A stretch of 64,000 nucleotides of DNA, from contig NW_027469176.1 of NCBI RefSeq assembly GCF_051020765.1, forward strand, positions 412,396 to 476,395, given 5' to 3'. A program made the position numbers and the translations under genes. Shown here piece by piece: positions 45,209-57,900 of the stretch; position 1 is the stretch's first letter; every line of letters starts with the position of its first letter. The notes beneath the pieces were generated by a model. The model was given only the letters and a program-made list of their open reading frames with translations. It was not told the origin of the DNA and made no database searches. This DNA comes from Lasioglossum baleicum (Eukaryota > Arthropoda > Insecta > Hymenoptera > Halictidae).

Positions 45209-46983
45209 CATAACGCAAATAACGCATAACGCATAACGCATAACGCATAACGCATAACGCATAACGCATAACGCATAACGCATAACGCATAACGCATAAC
45301 CCATAACGCAAATAACGCTTAACGCATAACGCATAACGCATAACGCATAACGCATAACGCATAACGCATAACGCATAACGCATAACGCATAACGCATAAC
45401 GCATAACGCATAACGCATAACGCATAACGCATAACGCATAACGCATAACGCATAACGCATAACGCATAACGCATAACGCATAACGCATAACGCATAACGC
45501 ATAACGCATAACGCATAACGCATAACGCATAACGCATAACGCATAACGCATAACGCATAACGCATAACGCATAACGCATAACGCATAACGCATAACGCAT
45601 AACGCATAACGCATAACGCATAACGCATAACGCATAACGCATAACGCATAACGCATAACGCATAACGCTTAACGCATAACGCATAACGCATAACGCATAA
45701 CGCATAACGCATAACGCATAACGCATAACGCATAACGCATAACGCATAACGCATAACGCATAACGCATAACGCATAACGCAAATAACGCATAACGCATAA
45801 CGCATAACGCATAACGCGTAACGCAAAACTCATAACGCATAACGCATAACGCATAACGCATAACGCATAACGCATAACGCATAACGCATAACGCATAACG
45901 CATAACGCATAACGCATAACGCATAACGCATAACGCATAACGCATAACGCATAACGCATAACGCATAACGCATAACGCATAACGCATAACGCATAACGCA
46001 TAACGCATAACGCATAACGCATAACGCATAACGCATAACGCATAACGCATAACGCATAACGCATAACGCATAACGCATAACGCATAACGCATAACGCATA
46101 ACGCATAACGCATAACGCATAACGCATAACGCATAACGCATAACGCATAACGCATAAGGCATAAGCATAACGCATAACGCATAACGCATAACGCATAACG
46201 CGTAACGCAAAACTCATAACGCATAACGCATAACGCATAACGCATAACGCATAACGCATAACGCATAACGCATATGGCATAAGCATAACGCATAACGCAT
46301 AACGCATAACGCATAACGCATAACGCATAACGCATAACGCATAACGCATAACGCATAACGCATAACGCATAACGCATAACGCATAACGCATAACGCATAA
46401 CGCATAACGCATAACGCATAACGCATAACGCATAACGCATAACGCATAACGCATAACGCATAACGCATAACGCATAACGCATAACGCATAACGCATAACG
46501 CATAACGCATAACGCATAACGCATAACGCATAACGCATAACGCATAACGCATAACGCATAACGCATAACGCATAACGCATAACGCATAACGCATAACGCA
46601 TAACGCATAACGCATAACGCATACCGCATAACGCATAACGCATAACGCATAACGCATAACGCATAACGCATAACGCATAACGCATAACGCATAACGCATA
46701 ACGCATAACGCATAACGCATAACGCATAACGCATAACGCATAACGCATAACGCATAACGCATAACGCATAACGCATAACGCATAACGCAGAACGCATAAC
46801 GCATAACGCATAACGCATAACGCATAACGCATAACGCATAACGCATAACGCATTACGCATAACGCATAACGCATAACGCATAACGCATAACGCATAACGC
46901 ATACCGCATAACGCATAACGCATACCGCATAACGCATAACGCATAACGCATAACGCATAACGCATAACGCATAACGCATAACG

Positions 46984-47125
46984 CAGAACGCACAACGCAC
47001 AACGCACAACGCACAACGCACAACGCACAACGCACAACGCACAACGCACAACGCACAACGCATAACGCATAACGCATAACGCATAACGCATAACGCATAA
47101 CGCATAACGCATAACGCAAATAACG
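46984..47125. repeat. E element 22 (10 CACAACG), left half of a P pair
   Basis: Leader, ten CACAACG (46,991-47,060), eight plain units, CAAATAACG. Preceded by CATACCG twice, 21 bp apart (46,899 and 46,920). Confidence 0.92.
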
Positions 47126-47167
47126 CATAACGCATAACGCATAACGCATAACGCATAACGCATAACG

Positions 47168-47281
47168 CAGAACGCACAACGCACAACGCACAACGCACAA
47201 CGCACAACGCACAACGCACAACGCACAACGCATAACGCATAACGCATAACGCATAACGCATAACGCATAACGCAAATAACG
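47168..47281. repeat. E element 23 (8 CACAACG), right half of a P pair
   Basis: Leader, eight CACAACG (47,175-47,230), six plain units, CAAATAACG; 184 bp after its partner. Confidence 0.92.
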
Positions 47282-48709
47282 CATAACGCATAACGCATAA
47301 CGCATAACGCATAACGCATAACGCATAACGCATAACGCATAACGCATAACGCATAACGCATAACGCATAACGCATAACGCATAACGCATAACGCATAACG
47401 CATAACGCATAACGCATAACGCATAACGCTTAACGCATAACGCATAACGCATAACGCATAACGCATAACGCATAACGCATAACGCATAACGCATAACGCA
47501 TAACGCATAACGCATAACGCATAACGCATAACGCATAACGCAAATAACGCATAACGCATAACGCATAACGCATAACGCGTAACGCAAAACTCATAACGCA
47601 TAACGCATAACGCATAACGCATAACGCATAACGCATAACGCATAACGCATAACGCATAACGCATAACGCATAACGCATAACGCATAACGCATAACGCATA
47701 ACGCATAACGCATAACGCATAACGCATAACGCATAACGCATAACGCATAACGCATAACGCATAACGCATAACGCATAACGCATAACGCATAACGCATAAC
47801 GCATAACGCATAACGCATAACGCATAACGCATAACGCATAACGCATAACGCATAACGCATAACGCATAACGCATAACGCATAACGCATAACGCATAACGC
47901 ATAAGGCATAAGCATAACGCATAACGCATAACGCATAACGCATAACGCGTAACGCAAAACTCATAACGCATAACGCATAACGCATAACGCATAACGCATA
48001 ACGCATAACGCATATGGCATAAGCATAACGCATAACGCATAACGCATAACGCATAACGCATAACGCATAACGCATAACGCATAACGCATAACGCAAAACG
48101 CAAAACTCATAACGCATAACGCATAACGCATAACGCATAACGCATAACGCATAACGCATAACGCATAACGCATAACGCATAACGCATAACGCATAACGCA
48201 TAACGCATAACGCATAACGCATAACGCATAACGCATAACGCATAACGCATAACGCATAACGCATAACGCATAACGCATAACGCATAACGCATAACGCATA
48301 ACGCATAACGCATAACGCATAACGCATAACGCATAACGCATAACGCATACCGCATAACGCATAACGCATAACGCATAACGCATAACGCATAACGCATAAC
48401 GCATAACGCATAACGCATAACGCATAACGCATAACGCATAACGCATAACGCATAACGCATAACGCATAACGCATAACGCATAACGCATAACGCATAACGC
48501 ATAACGCATAACGCAGAACGCATAACGCATAACGCATAACGCATAACGCATAACGCATAACGCATAACGCATAACGCATTACGCATAACGCATAACGCAT
48601 AACGCATAACGCATAACGCATAACGCATACCGCATAACGCATAACGCATACCGCATAACGCATAACGCATAACGCATAACGCATAACGCATAACGCATAA
48701 CGCATAACG

Positions 48710-48851
48710 CAGAACGCACAACGCACAACGCACAACGCACAACGCACAACGCACAACGCACAACGCACAACGCACAACGCACAACGCATAACGCATAACG
48801 CATAACGCATAACGCATAACGCATAACGCATAACGCATAACGCAAATAACG
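48710..48851. repeat. E element 24 (10 CACAACG), left half of a P pair
   Basis: Exactly 1,726 bp after element 22, same layout with an eight-unit spacer. Confidence 0.92.
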
Positions 48852-48893
48852 CATAACGCATAACGCATAACGCATAACGCATAACGCATAACG

Positions 48894-49007
48894 CAGAACG
48901 CACAACGCACAACGCACAACGCACAACGCACAACGCACAACGCACAACGCACAACGCATAACGCATAACGCATAACGCATAACGCATAACGCATAACGCA
49001 AATAACG
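48894..49007. repeat. E element 25 (8 CACAACG), right half of a P pair
   Basis: Exactly 1,726 bp after element 23, same layout. Confidence 0.92.
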
Positions 49008-50596
49008 CATAACGCATAACGCATAACGCATAACGCATAACGCATAACGCATAACGCATAACGCATAACGCATAACGCATAACGCATAACGCATAACGCA
49101 TAACGCATAACGCATAACGCATAACGCATAACGCATAACGCATAACGCATAACGCATAACGCATAACGCATAACGCATAACGCATAACGCATAACGCATA
49201 ACGCATAACGCATAACGCATAACGCATAACGCATAACGCATAACGCAAATAACGCATAACGCATAACGCATAACGCATAACGCATAACGCATAACGCATA
49301 ACGCATAACGCATAACGCGTAACGCAAAACTCATAACGCATAACGCATAACGCATAACGCATAACGCATAACGCATAACGCATAACGCATAACGCATAAC
49401 GCATAACGCATAACGCATAACGCATAACGCATAACGCATAACGCATAACGCATAACGCATAACGCATAACGCATAACGCATAACGCATAACGCATAACGC
49501 ATAACGCATAACGCATAACGCATAACGCATAACGCATAACGCATAACGCATAACGCATAACGCATAACGCATAACGCATAACGCATAACGCATAACGCAT
49601 AACGCATAACGCATAACGCATAACGCATAACGCATAACGCATAACGCATAACGCATAACGCATAACGCATAACGCATAACGCATAACGCATAACGCATAA
49701 CGCATAACGCATAACGCATAACGCATAACGCATAACGCATAACGCATAACGCATAACGCATAACGCATAACGCATAACGCATAAGGCATAAGCATAACGC
49801 ATAACGCATAACGCATAACGCATAACGCGTAACGCAAAACTCATAACGCATAACGCATAACGCATAACGCATAACGCATAACGCATAACGCATAACGCAT
49901 ATGGCATAAGCATAACGCATAACGCATAACGCATAACGCATAACGCATAACGCAAAACGCAAAACTCATAACGCATAACGCATAACGCATAACGCATAAC
50001 GCATAACGCATAACGCATAACGCATAACGCATAACGCATAACGCATAACGCATAACGCATAACGCATAACGCATAACGCATAACGCATAACGCATAACGC
50101 ATAACGCATAACGCATAACGCATAACGCATAACGCATAACGCATAACGCATAACGCATAACGCATAACGCATAACGCATAACGCATAACGCATAACGCAT
50201 ACCGCATAACGCATAACGCATAACGCATAACGCATAACGCATAACGCATAACGCATAACGCATAACGCATAACGCATAACGCATAACGCATAACGCATAA
50301 CGCATAACGCATAACGCATAACGCATAACGCATAACGCATAACGCATAACGCATAACGCATAACGCATAACGCATAACGCATAACGCATAACGCAGAACG
50401 CATAACGCATAACGCATAACGCATAACGCATAACGCATAACGCATAACGCATAACGCATTACGCATAACGCATAACGCATAACGCATAACGCATAACGCA
50501 TAACGCATACCGCATAACGCATAACGCATACCGCATAACGCATAACGCATAACGCATAACGCATAACGCATAACGCATAACGCATAACGCATAACG

Positions 50597-50738
50597 CAGA
50601 ACGCACAACGCACAACGCACAACGCACAACGCACAACGCACAACGCACAACGCACAACGCACAACGCACAACGCATAACGCATAACGCATAACGCATAAC
50701 GCATAACGCATAACGCATAACGCATAACGCAAATAACG
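50597..50738. repeat. E element 26 (10 CACAACG), left half of a P pair
   Basis: 1,887 bp after element 24, same layout. Confidence 0.92.
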
Positions 50739-50780
50739 CATAACGCATAACGCATAACGCATAACGCATAACGCATAACG

Positions 50781-50894
50781 CAGAACGCACAACGCACAAC
50801 GCACAACGCACAACGCACAACGCACAACGCACAACGCACAACGCATAACGCATAACGCATAACGCATAACGCATAACGCATAACGCAAATAACG
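50781..50894. repeat. E element 27 (8 CACAACG), right half of a P pair
   Basis: 1,887 bp after element 25, same layout. Confidence 0.92.
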
Positions 50895-51554
50895 CATAAC
50901 GCATAACGCATAACGCATAACGCATAACGCATAACGCATAACGCATAACGCATAACGCATAACGCATAACGCATAACGCATAACGCATAACGCATAACGC
51001 ATAACGCATAACGCATAACGCATAACGCATAACGCATAACGCATAACGCATAACGCATAACGCATAACGCATAACGCATAACGCATAACGCATAACGCAT
51101 AACGCATAACGCATAACGCATAACGCATAACGCATAACGCATAACGCATAACGCATAACGCAAATAACGCATAACGCATAACGCATAACGCATAACGCAT
51201 AACGCATAACGCATAACGCATAACGCGTAACGCAAAACTCATAACGCATAACGCATAACGCATAACGCATAACGCATAACGCATAACGCATAACGCATAA
51301 CGCATAACGCATAACGCATAACGCATAACGCATAACGCATAACGCATAACGCATAACGCATAACGCATAACGCATAACGCATAACGCATAACGCATAACG
51401 CATAACGCATAACGCATAACGCATAACGCATAACGCATAACGCATAACGCATAACGCATAACGCATAACGCATAACGCATAACGCATAACGCATAACGCA
51501 TAACGCATAACGCATAACGCATAACGCATAACGCATAACGCATAACGCATAACG

Positions 51555-54500
51555 CATATGGCATAAGCATAACGCATAACGCATAACGCATAACGCATAA
51601 CGCAAAACGCAAAACTCATAACGCATAACGCATAACGCATAACGCATAACGCATAACGCATAACGCATAACGCATAACGCATAACGCATAACGCATAACG
51701 CATAACGCATAACGCATAACGCATAACGCATAACGCATAACGCATAACGCATAACGCATAACGCATAACGCATAACGCATAACGCATAACGCATAACGCA
51801 TAACGCATAACGCATAACGCATAACGCATAACGCATAACGCATAACGCATAACGCATAACGCATAACGCATAACGCATAACGCATAACGCATAACGCATA
51901 ACGCATAACGCATAACGCATAACGCATAACGCATAACGCATAACGCATAACGCATAACGCATAACGCATAACGCATAACGCATAACGCATAACGCATAAC
52001 GCATAACGCATAACGCAAATAACGCATAACGCATAACGCATAACGCATAACGCATAACGCATAACGCATAACGCGTAACGCAAAACTCATAACGCATAAC
52101 GCATAACGCATAACGCATAACGCATAACGCATAACGCATAACGCATAACGCATAACGCATAACGCATAACGCATAACGCATAACGCATAACGCATAACGC
52201 ATAACGCATAACGCATAACGCATAACGCATAACGCATAACGCATAACGCATAACGCATAACGCATAACGCATAACGCATAACGCATAACGCATAACGCAT
52301 AACGCATAACGCATAACGCATAACGCATAACGCATAACGCATAACGCATAACGCATAACGCATAAAGCATAACGCATAACGCATAACGCATAACGCATAA
52401 CGCATATGGCATAAGCATAACGCATAACGCATAACGCATAACGCATAACGCATAACGCAAAACGCAAAACTCATAACGCATAACGCATAACGCATAACGC
52501 ATAACGCATAACGCATAACGCATAACGCATAACGCATAACGCATAACGCATAACGCATAACGCATAACGCATAACGCATAACGCATAACGCATAACGCAT
52601 AACGAATAACGCATAACGCATAACGCATAACGCATAACGCATAACGCATAACGCATAACGCATAACGCATAACGCATAACGCATAACGCATAACGCATAA
52701 CGCATAACGCATAACGCATAACGCATAACGCATAACGCATAACGCATAACGCATAACGCATAACGCATAACGCATAACGCATAACGCATAACGCATAACG
52801 CATAACGCATAACGCAGAACGCATAACGCATAACGCATAACGCATAACGCATAACGCATAACGCATTACGCATAACGCCTAAAGCATAACGCATAACGCA
52901 TAACGCATAACGCATAACGCATAACGCATAACGCATAACGCATAACGCATAACGCATAACGCATAACGCATAACGCATAACGCATAACGCATAACGCATA
53001 ACGCATAACGCGTAACGCAAAACTCATAACGCATAACGCATAACGCATAACGCATAACGCATATGGCATAAGCATAACGCATAACGCATAACGCATAACG
53101 CATAACGCATAACGCATAACGCAAATAACGCATAACGCATAACGCATAACGCATAACGCATAACGCATAACGCATAACGCGTAACGCAAAACTCATAACG
53201 CATAACACATAACGCATAACGCATAACGCATAACGCATAACGTATAAACCATAAGGCATAACGCATAGCCCATAACGCATAACGCATAACGCATAATGCA
53301 AAAGTCATAACGCATAACGCATAACGCATAACGCATAACGCAAAACGCATAACGCATAACGCATAACGCATAACGCATAACGCATAACGCATAACGCATA
53401 ACGCATAACGCATAACGCATAACGCATAACGCATAACGCATAACGCATAACGCAGAACGCATAACGCATAACGCATAACGCATAACGCATAACGCATAAC
53501 GCATTACGCATAACGCCTAAAGCATAACGCATAACGCATAACGCATAACGCATAACGCATAACGCATAACGCATAACGCATAACGCATAACGCATAACGC
53601 ATAACGCATAACGCATAACGCATAACGCATAACGCATAACGCGTAACGCAAAACTCATAACGCATAACGCATAACGCATAACGCATAACGCATATGGCAT
53701 AAGCATAACGCATAACGCATAACGCATAACGCATAACGCATAACGCATAACGCATAACGCATAACGCATAACGCATAACGCATAACGCATAACGCATAAC
53801 GCATAACGCATAACGCATAACGCATAACGCATAACGCATAACGCATAACGCATAACGCATAACGCATAACGCATAACGCATAACGCATAACGCATAACGC
53901 ATAACGCATAACGCATAACGCATAACGCATAACGCATAACGCATAACGCATAACGCATAACGCATAACGCATAACGCATAACGCAAATAACGCATAACGC
54001 ATAACGCATAACGCATAACGCATAACGCGTAACGCAAAACTCATAACGCATAACACATAACGCATAACGCATAACGCATAACGCATAACGTATAAACCAT
54101 AAGGCATAACGCATAGCCCATAACGCATAACGCATAACGCATAATGCAAAAGTCATAACGCATAACGCATAACGCATAACGCATAACGCAAAACGCATAA
54201 CGCATAACGCATAACGCATAACGCATAACGCATAACGCATAACGCATAACGCATAACGCATAACGCATAACGCATAACGCATAACGCATAACGCATAACG
54301 CATAACGCATAAGGCATAAGCATAACGCATAACGCATAACGCATAACGCATAACGCATAACGCATAACGCATAACGCATAACGCATAACGCATAACGCAT
54401 AACGCATAACGCATAACGCATAACGCATAACGCATAACGCATAACGCATAACGCATAACGCATAACGCATAACGCATAACGCATAACGCATAACGCATAA

Positions 54501-56500
54501 CGCATAACGCATAACGCATAACGCATAACGCATAACGCATAACGCATAACGCATAACGCATAACGCATAACGCATAACGCATAACGCATAACGCATAACG
54601 CATAACGCATAACGCATAACGCATAACGCATAACGCATAACGCACAACGCACAACGCACAACGCACAACGCACAACGCACAACGCACAACGCACAACGCA
54701 CAACGCACAACGCATAACGCATAACGCACAACGCATAACGCATAACGCATAACGCATAACGCATAACGCATAACGCATAACGCAAATAACGCATAACGCA
54801 TAACGCATAACGCATAACGCATAACGCATAACGCATAACGCATAACGCATAACGCATAACGCATAACGCATAACGCATAACGCATAACCCATAACGCATA
54901 ACGCATAACCCATAACGCAAATAACGCTTAACGCATAACGCATAACGCATAACGCATAACGCATAACGCATAACGCATAACGCATGTGGCATAAGCATAA
55001 CGCATAACGCATAACGCATAACGCATAACGCATAACGCATAACGCATAACGCATAACGCATAACGCATAACGCATAACGCATAACGCATAACGCATAACG
55101 CATAACGCATAACGCATAACGCATAACGCATAACGCATAACGCATAACGCATAACGCATAACGCATAACGCATAACGCATAACGCATAACGCATAACGCA
55201 TAACGCATAACGCATAACGCATAACCCATAACGCATAACGCATAACCCATAACGCAAATAACGCTTAACGCATAACGCATAACGCATAACGCATAACGCA
55301 TAACGCATAACGCATAACGCATAACGCATAACGCATAACGCATGTGGCATAAGCATAACGCATAACGCATAACGCATAACGCATAACGCATAACGCATAA
55401 CGCATAACGCATAACGCATAACGTATAAACCATAAGGCATAACGCATAGCCCATAACGCATAACGCATAACGCATAACGCATAATGCAAAAGTCATAACG
55501 CATAACGCATAACGCATAACGCATAACGCAAAACGCATAACGCATAACGCATAACGCATAACGCATAACGCATAACGCATAACGCATAACGCATAACGCA
55601 TAACGCATAACGCATAACGCATAACGCATAACGCATAACGCATAAGGCATAAGCATAACGCATAACGCATAACGCATAACGCATAACGCATAACGCATAA
55701 CGCATAACGCATAACGCATAACGCATAACGCTTAACGCATAACGCATAACGCATAACGCATAACGCATAACGCATAACGCATAACGCATAACGCATAACG
55801 CATAACGCATAACGCATAACGCATAACGCATAACGCATAACGCATAACGCATAACGCATAACGCATAACGCATAACGCATAACGCATAACGCATAACGCA
55901 TAACGCATAACGCATAACGCATAAGGCATAAGCATAACGCATAACGCATAACGCATAACGCATAACGCATAACGCGTAACGCAAAACTCATAACGCATAA
56001 CGCATAACGCATAACGCATAACGCATAACGCATAACGCATAACGCATAACGCATATGGCATAAGCATAACGCATAACGCATAACGCTTAACGCATAACGC
56101 ATAACGCATAACGCAAAACGCAAAACTCATAACGCATAACGCATAACGCATAACGCATAACGCATAACGCATAACGCATAACGCATAACGCATAACGCAT
56201 AACGCATAACGCATAACGCATAACGCATAACGCATAACGCATAACGCATAACGCATAACGCATAACGCATAACGCATAACGCATAACGCATAACGCATAA
56301 CGCATAACGCATAACGCATAACGCATAACGCATAACGCATAACGCATAACGCATAACGCATAACGCATAACGCATAACGCAGAACGCATAACGCATAACG
56401 CATAACGCATAACGCATAACGCATAACGCATAACGCATAACGCATAACGCATTACGCATAACGCCTAAAGCATAACGCATAACGCATAACGCATAACGCA
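51555..56500. repeat. Array domain 7: N, J, A and T cassettes, CAGAACG/CCTAAAGC modules
   Basis: A module of lone CAGAACG, then CATTACG 49 bp later (70 bp in one copy), then CCTAAAGC occurs at 52,815, 53,453 and 56,380, and once upstream at 35,204. Two copies are followed by N and then A/T sets (53,060/53,241 and 53,691/54,089). C2 occurs near 54,909 and 55,249, each followed by the derived CATGTGG site (54,983 and 55,341), a local duplication of about 0.35 kb. A lone AATAACG unit lies near 52,603. No gene is visible. Confidence 0.75.
54643..54733. repeat. CACAACG block without leader (10 units plus 1)
   Basis: Ten CACAACG (54,643-54,712), two plain units, then a lone CACAACG (54,727-54,733). 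No CAGAACG leader. A CAAATAACG follows near 54,783. Isolated between 50.9 and 62.6 kb. Confidence 0.9.
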
Positions 56501-57249
56501 TAACGCATAACGCATAACGCATAACGCATAACGCATAACGCATAACGCATAACGCATAACGCATAACGCATAACGCATAACGCATAACGCATAACGCATA
56601 ACGCATAACGCATAACGCATAACGCATAACGCATAACGCATAACGCATAACGCATAACGCATAACGCATAACGCATAACGCATAACGCATAACGCATAAC
56701 GCATAACGCATAACGCATAACGCATAACGCATAACGCATAACGCATAACGCCTAACGCATAACGCATAACGCATAACGCATACCGCATAACGCATAACGC
56801 ATAACGCATAACGCATAACGCATAACGCATACCGCATAACGCATAACGCATAACGCATAACGCATAACGCATAACGCATAACGCATAACGCATAACGCAT
56901 AACGCATAACGCATAACGCATAACGCATAACGCATAACGCATAACGCATAACGCGTAACGCAAAACTCATAACGCATAACGCATAACGCATAACGTATAA
57001 CGCATAACGCATAACGCATATGGCATAAGCATAACGCATAACGCATAACGCATAACGCAAAACGCAAAACTCATAACGCATAACGCATAACGCATAACGC
57101 ATAACGCATAACGCATAACGCATAACGCATAACGCATAACGCATAACGCATAACGCATAACGCATAACGCATAACGCATAACGCATAACGCATAACGCAT
57201 AACGCATAACGCATAACGCATAACGCATAACGCATAACGCATAACGCAT

Positions 57250-57900
57250 AACGCATAAGGCATAAGCATAACGCATAACGCATAACGCATAACGCATAAC
57301 GCATAACGCGTAACGCAAAACTCATAACGCATAACGCATAACGCATAACGCATAACGCATATGGCATAAGCATAACGCATAACGCATAACGCATAACGCA
57401 TAACGCATAACGCATAACGCATAACGCATAACGCATAACGCATAACGCATAACGCATAATGCATAACGCATAACGCATAACGCATAACGCATAACGCATA
57501 ACGCATAACGCATAACGCATAACGCATAACGCATAACGCATAACGCATAACGCATAACGCATAACGCATAACGCATAACGCATAACGCATAACGCATAAC
57601 GCATAACGCATAACGCGTAACGCAAGACTCATAACGCATAACACATAACGCATAACGCATAACGCATAACGCATAACGTATAAACCATAAGGCATAACGC
57701 ATAGCCCATAACGCATAACGCATAACGCATAACGCATAATGCAAAAGTCATAACGCATAACGCATAACGCATAACGCAAAACGCATAACGCATAACGCAT
57801 AACGCATAACGCATAACGCATAACGCATAACGCATAACGCATAACGCATAACGCATAACGCATAACGCATAACGCATAACGCATAACGCATAACGCCTAA
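57250..57900. repeat. 3.43-kb offset duplicate, copy 1
   Basis: Order: G (57,258), J, N (57,358), isolated CATAATG (57,455), CAAGACTC (57,623), A (57,677), T. The same series lies at 60,680-61,330 with offsets of 3,424-3,438 bp. Confidence 0.85.

Larger units (their letters stand above)
44518..45300. repeat. Q unit 4 (C2 to C2)
   Basis: Copy of Q unit 3 within the 2.9-kb tandem duplication; 782 bp. Confidence 0.85.
43663..46500. repeat. 2.9-kb tandem duplication, copy 2
   Basis: All markers of copy 1 recur in order at an offset of 2,780 bp at the left end, rising to 2,920 bp at the N site (46,271). Between T and J this copy is 126 bp (18 units) longer; other differences are one to three units. 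The A cassette here has the common ACCATAAGG form, unlike copy 1. Confidence 0.9.
46271..48010. repeat. 1.7-1.9 kb HOR with P pair, copy 1
   Basis: Order: N (46,271), CATACCG (46,619), lone CAGAACG (46,788), CATTACG (46,851), CATACCG twice, P pair, CTTAACG (47,427), CAAATAACG (47,541), J, G (47,902), J, to N at 48,011. Length 1,740 bp. Its right third also resembles 45,667-46,271, so it may be a hybrid of two HOR types. Confidence 0.85.
48011..49897. repeat. 1.7-1.9 kb HOR with P pair, copy 2
   Basis: From CATACCG (48,345) to the CAAATAACG at 48,999 every marker is exactly 1,726 bp after copy 1, with no unit gained or lost. It adds a doubled CAAAACGCAAAACTC near 48,094 and lacks CTTAACG. Length 1,887 bp. 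Confidence 0.88.
49898..51554. repeat. 1.7-1.9 kb HOR with P pair, copy 3
   Basis: The P pair is exactly 1,887 bp after copy 2, and the CATACCG/CAGAACG/CATTACG series is retained. Its right end has no G cassette. Length 1,657 bp. Confidence 0.85.

Noticed and set aside
22467..51000. CRISPR array, with CACAACG runs as repeats and plain units as spacers
   Set aside because: Spacers would all be the same heptamer repeat, and there is no unique spacer, leader or cas gene.
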